In this document: in pieces, positions 7,019 through 11,861 of the stretch | Numbering within the stretch: the first letter of the stretch is position 1 | Layout: each line of letters begins with the position of its first letter | Source of the DNA: Promethearchaeota archaeon | Lineage (GTDB): Archaea; Asgardarchaeota; Lokiarchaeia; Sigyniarchaeales; SOKP01 | Assembly: GCA_004524385.1 (NCBI GenBank) | Contig: SDNM01000018.1 | Span: 1-11,861 of the forward strand | Direction: 5' to 3' | Length of the DNA: 11,861 nucleotides | Position numbers and translations under genes: made by a program | The notes under the pieces: generated by a model | Database searches by the model: none | What the model was told of the DNA's origin: nothing | The model's input: the letters and a program-made list of their open reading frames with translations, nothing else

Positions 7019-7420
7019 AATTTAATTAAAATAGATGAGCAATAATATTTTAATAAGTAGTGGTTGATTTAATTAAACGAATTTTTGATTCATTTCGAGA
7101 TCCTTTCTAACAACCTTCTCTAAAAGTAGTGTTCAATCGTATTTAAATATTATAAAAAAGATTTTCAACGATATATTAGAGAGTATCCCTAATATTTTTA
7201 ATAAATTATTAAGAGCAATAAAAATAATTAAAAAAAAATTTAAATTTTGAACTTCACTTTAAATTTGAGGAGAAGAGAATCTTTTAAAAAACATTAATCC
7301 AATAATATAAAACATTAATAAGAGAAAACATTTATAGGGGAAAAACAAAATTCACATATTAACCCGAAAAAAAAAACATTTAAATATCAATTTATAATAA
7401 ATATTATTATAATAAAATTT
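7019..7420. other. AT-rich intergenic block with short repeated AAAACATTWA words
   Basis: I see no supported gene in this stretch between the divergent zinc-ribbon and ribbon-helix-helix genes. It has many stops in all frames and long A tracts. The word AAAACATTAA/AAAACATTTA occurs four times, near 7288-7297, 7309-7318, 7325-7334 and 7373-7382, all in the same direction. A TATA-like TTTATAATAA lies near 7391-7400 (+) and could start a transcript leading into the regulator gene. Low complexity makes chance repetition quite possible. Confidence 0.3.
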
Positions 7421-7554
7421 ATCAAGAAGGCGGTTGTAAGTACCTTTCTGCAACAAATAATGTTTTTTAGTCCTATTTTCATATCAGTTCAAATTAGGCA
7501 GGCGTAAATGGACTATTTTCATTGGTTGTAGCAATAAAAAAATGGTGTTATAGA
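7421..7554 (+). promoter_or_regulatory. Less AT-rich leader region upstream of the ribbon-helix-helix gene
   Basis: This stretch is visibly richer in G+C than its surroundings, especially AAGGCGG near 7427-7433 and GGCAGGCG near 7497-7504. It contains a possible hairpin at 7433-7454, with stem GTTGTA/TGCAAC including one G-T pair and a 10-base loop. Two tiny open frames (7460-7507, 15 residues, and 7508-7531, 7 residues) abut head to tail. If transcription starts near 7418, this would be a leader of about 135 bases. It could be a regulatory leader or small RNA; no known riboswitch class is recognised. Confidence 0.25.
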
Positions 7555-7842
7555 ATGAAAATTGTAACTGTAAACGTTCCAGAATCTTATATAGAAGCTA
7601 TCGAAAAATTAGTAGGAGAAAATGGTCTCTACCCATCTAGGTCAGAATTAATAAGATGTGCCGTACGTGAATTCTTGTTAAAGGAGTTAAGAATGGCAAA
7701 AAATATGACCAAATATGATGAGACTGAAATTGACGATTTTGACAGCGAACATTTTGTAAGGATTCCAATAGAAAGTAAAGATAAAGAGGAACCCGTGCGT
7801 TCATTTAAAACCTATAAAATTCTCAGAAGGCTTGAAATTTAA
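7555..7842 (+). CDS. Ribbon-helix-helix (CopG/Arc/MetJ fold) transcriptional regulator
   Basis: A 95-residue protein whose first ~46 residues are a clear ribbon-helix-helix domain. A DNA-contacting strand (KIVTVNVP, 2-9) is followed by helix A (SYIEAIEKLVG), a turn with the typical YPSRSE, and helix B (ELIRCAVREFLLKEL, 31-45). Such proteins bind operators as dimers through the paired strands. The remaining ~50 residues are acidic and then basic (ETEIDDFDSEHF... RSFKTYKILRRLEI) and carry no nickel-site pattern of NikR, so an effector cannot be named. The frame extends upstream to a TTG at 7522, but the ATG at 7555 is preferred: the domain begins directly after it, and GGTG at 7544-7547 gives a ribosome-binding site with 7-base spacing. 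The target is unknown. It stands alone between divergent and downstream genes, so autoregulation or control of the neighbouring sugar genes is only a guess. Confidence 0.88.
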   Translation: MKIVTVNVPESYIEAIEKLVGENGLYPSRSELIRCAVREFLLKELRMAKNMTKYDETEIDDFDSEHFVRIPIESKDKEEPVRSFKTYKILRRLEI

Positions 7843-7895
7843 AATTCTCAAAATTAAGGATTTGCATAAAAATATATAGTGTATGGCCATCTATT

Positions 7896-7929
7896 AGGGA
7901 ATTATCTCCCTTCTTTTTTTATTTTTTTT
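7896..7929 (+). terminator. Hairpin plus T-tract terminator after the regulator gene
   Basis: AGGGA-ATTATC-TCCCT forms a 5-base stem at 7896-7911, followed directly by T-rich sequence (runs of 7 and 8 T). It lies 54 bases past the stop codon at 7842. More T tracts follow to about 8030, including an A7-G-T12 stretch near 7956-7976. Confidence 0.55.
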
Positions 7930-8160
7930 GAAACTGACGCCTCAAATTTTCTGTTCAAAAAAAGTTTTTTTTTTTTACATCAATATAAAATTTTTTCATT
8001 TTTTTGTTTGATTTATTTTTGTTTTTTCACAAAATTTGAGTTAAGTTAAAAGAAATTAGAAGCTAATATTTATTAAATACAATAGCTAAATTAATTCTGA
8101 TAATAAAATAAAAAGAGAACAAATCTTAGATTTAATTAATAAAAACATATAATTGAAGAT
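7930..8160. other. AT-rich intergenic block with T tracts and an AAATCT-T-AGATTT palindrome
   Basis: I see no supported gene here. The left part is T-tract rich and continues the termination zone of the regulator gene. The right part leads to the promoter of the GalT-like gene. It contains a perfect 13-base palindrome at 8121-8133 (AAATCT-T-AGATTT), about 30 bases upstream of the TATA-like box. Confidence 0.35.
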
Positions 8161-8170
8161 CTATAAAAAG
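8161..8170 (+). promoter_or_regulatory. TATA-like box for the GalT-like gene
   Basis: CTATAAAAAG resembles the archaeal TATA box and would place transcription start near 8187-8195, about 40 bases before the ATG at 8233. There is no strong ribosome-binding site at normal spacing; AGGAAG at 8211-8216 is about 16 bases away. Confidence 0.4.
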
Positions 8171-8232
8171 AGGTTTTTTTTATTTCGGTTAATAATGAAA
8201 AATCTGCTAAAGGAAGATATATTCCTAAGTTT

Positions 8233-9450
8233 ATGGAATGGGGGATTATTACTAAAGAAAATTTCAAGTCAGCTTACGATGTTCCGATAAAGAGATGGGA
8301 TCCCTTATCTACAGTTTCTATTACTACAAAAGACTTTGGCCTTCGAAAAGAGCGAGTAAGATACTATGGTCATTATTCTTATATCTCCCCAATCCGGGGT
8401 GAAAGACCTAAGGGATTTAAGAGTGGAGAAATTAGCTATGAACATCTAGATTGTACAGAATATCCAATTGATGAAGTTAAAGACATATTTATGAGTATTT
8501 CTGAGGGAAAAAAAATATATTATAATGATGGAACTCCGATTGGAGATGGATTTACGATTATTGTAACTGAGGATGAGAAAAGAAGGGATTCGCCTTTTTC
8601 AAAAACACCTCATAAGATTGAAAGGATTCCTGATTCTTGTAAAGCAATTACTTTGATAAATCGATATCCTTCAATGGCTCGTATTGTGTCTTCTGAGATT
8701 AAAACTTCAATGGAAGAAATTTTACCTGCTCATATAAAACTTGCACAGGGTATAAATTTGGTTACCATTTCAAGACATTTTTATCCTTCCCTATGTTTTA
8801 ACTTAATTCCGGAAAATGTTTTATTGGGCATTTTACTTTCAATGAAAGCAGCAATACTTTATACTATTGAGGAGGCTATAGAAAGAGATTATTACGATAT
8901 TCCTGTTTCACCTTTTTTTAATATAGGTACAAAAGTGGGGGGTTCACAACCCAGAATCCATGGTCAAATTTATATTGATTTGACAATGGATGGTCATGGG
9001 TTACGATTAGAGGGATATCTTAGAGCATTTAAAGAAATGGGTGATAATTGTCATCTATGCGAAACCACTCATGGAGATAGCGATAGAATCATTTTAAAAA
9101 CAAAATATTGGACGTTTTATACTACGGGAAGCCCCGTAAGAAATTATCACATCAGATTTCATCCAAATGAGCATATTAGAAGATTTTCCCAATTAAATGT
9201 TAACCAATTACTTGATTTGGCAAAATCTTTAAAGATGATATTTGTAGCGTTAGACAATATTGAAATTGATAAAAATCGAAACATTCTATTCAATTGTTGT
9301 CCTTATGGATACGACGCAAATTTTCACTTATTTGGAGATATTATTCCTCATGAAATTATAGGTGGGGCTGAAATGGGTGATGATATGCGTGTTGCAAGAA
9401 AATTACCTCATGAAGCGGCAGATGAGATAAGGAGAGCAATTTCTGGATGA
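8233..9450 (+). CDS. Galactose-1-phosphate uridylyltransferase-like protein (HIT superfamily, atypical active site)
   Basis: A 405-residue protein with the two-half architecture of GalT, which swaps UMP between UDP-glucose and galactose-1-phosphate through a uridylyl-histidine. The N-terminal half carries NRYPSM (143-148), matching the family's NRFP-type motif, and GGSQPRIHGQIYID (236-249). The latter matches the HPHGQ catalytic motif with the nucleophilic His kept (H243) but the first His replaced by Arg (R241) and Pro by Ile. CHLC (273-276) may bind zinc. The C-terminal half ends with NFHLFGDIIPHEIIGGAEMG then LPHEAADEIR, corresponding to the HxHxxIxPR...GxE and PExxAxxLR tail of archaeal GalT; the second His of HxH is Phe here. 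It is longer than usual GalT (~330-350). The substrate may therefore differ (another sugar phosphate or nucleotide). The frame is open back to 8167 without another standard start codon. A sugar nucleotidyltransferase gene follows 114 bases later. Confidence 0.8.
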   Translation: MEWGIITKENFKSAYDVPIKRWDPLSTVSITTKDFGLRKERVRYYGHYSYISPIRGERPKGFKSGEISYEHLDCTEYPIDEVKDIFMSISEGKKIYYNDGTPIGDGFTIIVTEDEKRRDSPFSKTPHKIERIPDSCKAITLINRYPSMARIVSSEIKTSMEEILPAHIKLAQGINLVTISRHFYPSLCFNLIPENVLLGILLSMKAAILYTIEEAIERDYYDIPVSPFFNIGTKVGGSQPRIHGQIYIDLTMDGHGLRLEGYLRAFKEMGDNCHLCETTHGDSDRIILKTKYWTFYTTGSPVRNYHIRFHPNEHIRRFSQLNVNQLLDLAKSLKMIFVALDNIEIDKNRNILFNCCPYGYDANFHLFGDIIPHEIIGGAEMGDDMRVARKLPHEAADEIRRAISG

Positions 9451-9500
9451 GGAATTTATGAAAGAATAATATTAATAAGTAATGGATTAAAAAGTAATAG

Positions 9501-9531
9501 AGATTTAAATAAAATCCGTAGTTTTAAATCT
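9501..9531. promoter_or_regulatory. Nine-base inverted repeat abutting a promoter
   Basis: AGATTTAAA at 9501-9509 and TTTAAATCT at 9523-9531 form a perfect 9-base inverted repeat with a 13-base spacer. The right arm touches a TATA-like CTATAAAT at 9530-9537, placed about 31 bases before the ATG at 9565. This is where a regulator could block or recruit the transcription machinery. Confidence 0.35.
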
Positions 9532-9537
9532 ATAAAT
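9530..9537 (+). promoter_or_regulatory. TATA-like box for the nucleotidyltransferase gene
   Basis: CTATAAAT lies about 31 bases upstream of the first ATG (9565). Transcription would start around 9556-9562, giving a very short leader. A second AT-rich candidate, ATATATAA near 9551-9558, is too close to the start to act as the TATA box. Confidence 0.35.
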
Positions 9538-9564
9538 TTTCTTATTATTAATATATAATAGAGG

Positions 9565-10728
9565 ATGGTTTCAACAATGACAAGAGAATGGTCTGCGATA
9601 ATCCTTGCTGGTGGTAAAGGTTCTCGATTAATGCCATTAACATCGGAAATTCCAAAACCATTAGTGAAAGTAACTAATAAACCAATGATTGATTATTCTA
9701 TAGCACACTTGATATATGCAGATATAAAGCATATCATTCTCGCATTAGCATATATGGGCGAAGATATTAAAAAGCATGTTAAAAATACATGGACTCCCGA
9801 TAAACTCGGTGATGTTGAGTTAGAATGTGAAATTCATGATAGTAAAGGTACTGCGGACGCCTATAGATTACTAGCAGATAATATTGACTCGGAAAATGTT
9901 GTTGTCAGTATGGCAGATATAGTTACCTCTCTTCCAATGAAAGATTTTATGGGCTTTCATAAAGAAAAGAACGGTATTGCCACTATTTCAATGAAGATGG
10001 TTGAAAGCCATACTTCTCAATATGGGGTTGTTTTATTAGATAAAAATAGAAAAATTTATTTATTTTTGGAAAAGCCAATGCCTATGGAACTGTATTTAAG
10101 CAGCATGGCACAAAGGACTGATTTATTCCTACATACGAACATAATCAATACAGGAATATACTGTTTTAAAAAAGATATTGGAGATATTCTTCATGAAACA
10201 GGATTAATGGATTTTGGCGGTGAAGTTTTTCCATATCTTCTTGAAAATAAATATGATTTGTATGGTTTTGTCAGAGATTATTACTGGATGGATGCTGGTA
10301 ATTATCAAACCTATATGTGGGCGAATTGGGATTTATTGAGGAAATATGCATGGCCAATTTCGCCAAATGGAGAGGAATTTGATGGAGTCTATGTCATGGG
10401 AATAATTAATTCGGGTAAAGAAATAACTATTGAGAAACCAACTTGTTTTGGAGATTGTGTTAAACTTCACAACAATGTAAAAATACGCGAATTAACTTCG
10501 ATTGGAAGCAAGGTGACCATTGGAGAGGATGCTATAATAGAAAAAAGTGTTATATGGGATAACGTGAAAATAGGTCCTGGATGTTATATTAACGAATCAA
10601 TAATCTGTAACGATTCTACAATCGGAAATAATGTTGTTTTAGAAAGAGTAATAGTACCTCCATATTGTAAGATTTCAAGTAATAATCAATTGAGAGATAT
10701 GACGCTAGAAGTTGGAAAACATATATAA
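9565..10728 (+). CDS. Sugar-1-phosphate nucleotidyltransferase with left-handed beta-helix domain
   Basis: This should couple an NTP to a hexose-1-phosphate, giving an NDP-sugar and pyrophosphate, in the cytoplasm. The N-terminal Rossmann-like domain begins with the signature LAGGKGSRLMPLT (14-26) and IPKPL (29-33). It contains KGTADA (94-99) for substrate binding, a metal-site aspartate in MADI (D118), EKP (169-171), and WMDAGNY (241-247) with the second metal aspartate D243. From about residue 280, hexapeptide-like repeats (IGSKVTIGEDAIIEKSVIWDNVKIG) form a left-handed beta-helix, as in GlmU, ADP-glucose pyrophosphorylase and GDP-mannose pyrophosphorylase. Substrate cannot be settled: glucose-1-P (ADP or UDP) or mannose-1-P (GDP) are options, and nearby GalT-like and GH57 genes favour glucose metabolism. 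Two starts compete. ATG 9565 directly follows GAGG, while ATG 9577 has GAGGATGG at a usable 8-base spacing and may be the true start, removing four residues. Confidence 0.92.
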   Translation: MVSTMTREWSAIILAGGKGSRLMPLTSEIPKPLVKVTNKPMIDYSIAHLIYADIKHIILALAYMGEDIKKHVKNTWTPDKLGDVELECEIHDSKGTADAYRLLADNIDSENVVVSMADIVTSLPMKDFMGFHKEKNGIATISMKMVESHTSQYGVVLLDKNRKIYLFLEKPMPMELYLSSMAQRTDLFLHTNIINTGIYCFKKDIGDILHETGLMDFGGEVFPYLLENKYDLYGFVRDYYWMDAGNYQTYMWANWDLLRKYAWPISPNGEEFDGVYVMGIINSGKEITIEKPTCFGDCVKLHNNVKIRELTSIGSKVTIGEDAIIEKSVIWDNVKIGPGCYINESIICNDSTIGNNVVLERVIVPPYCKISSNNQLRDMTLEVGKHI

Positions 10729-10759
10729 TCTGATTTTTTCCGAATTACCTTTAAAAACG
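10729..10759. terminator. Short bidirectional termination region between convergent genes
   Basis: Only 31 bases separate the two stop codons. A T6 run at 10734-10739 serves the plus strand, and an A5 run at 10753-10757 gives T5 on the minus strand, consistent with oligo-U termination in both directions. No convincing stem is seen. Confidence 0.35.
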
Positions 10760-11861
10760 TTATTTTTTGGCAAACGGTTCAAGATCCAAATCCATAAACA
10801 CGCCATCGTTGGATTCGAGTGTTCCTAAAAAGTTCCATTCACCCTCATCTACATTTTGCCCACTTCCGTATTTTGAAGCCATATCATACAATCTCTTAAA
10901 GTTTTCGTAATGTAGCGCCACTCGATTTTCAGCGTAATCTCTTGCTGACCAAGTCGTTATTAAAAATTGCCAATCACTACTTTCCAAAAGTAATAGCTCT
11001 CGCACCAATTGTTTTAATATTTTCGATAGATTCTCATCAGCCGAGTCTTTATATTTTGCAATTATCTCTTCACTTTTAGCTTCACACTCATAAATCTTCT
11101 CCCATGTCCAAGTTGTCCATTCATTCAACCACACCCAGTGAGAACTTGCTTGTCCCCAAGAGCCTTCAATGATCTGTACAACTTTATTTGGCGGATTTTC
11201 TTCGAGATAAAGCCTTGTGTTAGTTAATTTTATTTCAGGATCATCTTCTATCCATCTTAATACTCTCGCTAACCACCAATTTCCTTCAAACCACCAATGC
11301 CCAAATAATTCACAATCATAAGGAGCAACAATAATACCTTTTCTACCGAATTTATCTTTAAATTCTCTTAAAATATCCTTTGCAAGATTAAGATAATGAC
11401 TGGCATTTTCGTCAAGTTTTCCTGGAACATCCTCTGGCCAATACAACATTTTCGAACCCAAATCAATTTTAGGGCTAGTACACTTCCAATATCGTAAACC
11501 CCCAGGATAGTGCTTTTTATGAAAATCTAAATATTCAGCACAGCCAGGATAACCATGTTCACCTGACCATACAACAATCCCTGTCTTTTCATCCCTTGTA
11601 AAGAATCCAACAGGGGCTGTGGTGGATGGATCGGTAGATACTAAATAGGCTTCATATTGTGATTTTTCAAAAGTAGTGGGAATTTCTTCATATTGCGATT
11701 CAAATTGTTTCCAGAGTTCTTTAAGTAATGGAAATCTCGCAGCATAAACACCTTGGGACTTTCCACCTAATAAAAGGGTAGTATCAACAAAAAAATATTT
11801 AAGACCATTTTTGGCAACAAAATATTCAACACCAGGTCGTTCATACTCCTCGCCTGAAATA
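10760..11861 (-). CDS. GH57 family 1,4-alpha-glucan branching enzyme-like protein (N-terminal part off window)
   Basis: The minus-strand frame stays open to the right edge, so about 367 C-terminal residues are seen and the N-terminus lies outside. The TTG at 11461 is an internal Leu codon (KIDLGSKMLYW). Sequence order matches GH57 branching enzymes: GLKYFFVDTTLLL, RDEKTGIVVWSGEHGYPG, FHKKHYPGGLRYWK, then APYDCELFGHWWFEG. The last is GH57 motif 4, whose Asp (codon 11315-11317) corresponds to the acid/base of the Thermococcus enzyme. Then come the DUF1957-type helical segment EGSWGQASSHWVWLN and LLLESSDWQFLITTWSARDYAENR. The nucleophile Glu, in a PEC-type motif, should lie just beyond the window. 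The enzyme cleaves alpha-1,4 bonds and forms alpha-1,6 branches in glycogen-like polymers. Some relatives are amylases or have lost activity, so substrate is uncertain. It converges on the sugar nucleotidyltransferase gene. Confidence 0.92.
   Translation of the reverse strand, partial: ISGEEYERPGVEYFVAKNGLKYFFVDTTLLLGGKSQGVYAARFPLLKELWKQFESQYEEIPTTFEKSQYEAYLVSTDPSTTAPVGFFTRDEKTGIVVWSGEHGYPGCAEYLDFHKKHYPGGLRYWKCTSPKIDLGSKMLYWPEDVPGKLDENASHYLNLAKDILREFKDKFGRKGIIVAPYDCELFGHWWFEGNWWLARVLRWIEDDPEIKLTNTRLYLEENPPNKVVQIIEGSWGQASSHWVWLNEWTTWTWEKIYECEAKSEEIIAKYKDSADENLSKILKQLVRELLLLESSDWQFLITTWSARDYAENRVALHYENFKRLYDMASKYGSGQNVDEGEWNFLGTLESNDGVFMDLDLEPFAKK

Noticed and set aside
7421..7520. tRNA or known riboswitch in the G+C-richer stretch
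   Set aside because: No cloverleaf, no T-loop GTTCRA-type motif with paired arms, and no recognised riboswitch core could be found.
7460..7531. Two mini-frames (15 and 7 residues) as real genes
   Set aside because: They are too short, lack clear ribosome-binding sites and match nothing known; they are mentioned only as part of the leader observation.
8195..8232. ATG at 8195 as an alternative start of the GalT-like gene
   Set aside because: It is out of frame with the protein and runs into unrelated sequence. The correct frame has ATG 8233 as its first standard start.
11459..11461. TTG as the start of the GH57 gene
   Set aside because: The same frame continues upstream with strongly conserved GH57 sequence (for example SGEHGYPG), so this codon is internal.
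1..11861. CRISPR array, insertion sequence, integrase or attachment site
   Set aside because: No regularly spaced repeats of 20-40 bases, no transposase-like frame and no terminal inverted repeats were seen.

Overview
The window is very AT-rich, with long A and T tracts between genes, and is archaeal. It carries an archaeal-type carbon monoxide dehydrogenase alpha subunit, a GH57 alpha-glucan branching enzyme, a ribbon-helix-helix regulator and TATA-box-like promoters. It also carries a cluster of eukaryote-like parts: a Rag/Gtr-like GTPase fragment, an Arf-like GTPase fused to an N-terminal extra domain, and a TRAPP/V4R-like protein. Together these point to an Asgard archaeon, most likely of the Lokiarchaeia. 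That assignment is inference from gene content, not a marker-gene test.

Layout. Positions 1-664 (+) hold the 3' part of a Rag/Gtr-like GTPase with a C-terminal roadblock-like domain. Positions 702-921 (-) hold a small, apparently frameshifted gene for a helical protein with an HWxxHNxxxH-type motif. cdhA follows upstream of it at 990-3341 (-). Three more minus-strand genes come next: a V4R/TRAPP-like protein (3618-4223), an Arf-like GTPase with an N-terminal longin/roadblock-like domain (4325-5347), and a coiled-coil protein with 23-residue WTxExL repeats, a zinc ribbon and a low-complexity tail (5494-6945). After an AT-rich intergenic block there is a ribbon-helix-helix regulator (7555-7842, +), then a GalT-like HIT-superfamily nucleotidyltransferase (8233-9450, +) and a sugar-1-phosphate nucleotidyltransferase with a left-handed beta-helix tail (9565-10728, +). 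Converging on these is a GH57 branching-enzyme-like gene running off the right edge (10760-11861, -).

How the genes may work together. The left and middle parts look like a GTPase-regulation neighbourhood. Two GTPases with longin/roadblock-type domains lie near a TRAPP-like domain, which in eukaryotes belongs to a guanine-nucleotide exchange complex. The right part looks like sugar-nucleotide and alpha-glucan metabolism: activated sugar synthesis or exchange plus a branching enzyme. cdhA belongs to the Wood-Ljungdahl pathway but stands here without the other CODH/ACS subunit genes. No rRNA, tRNA, CRISPR array, insertion sequence or integrase was seen.
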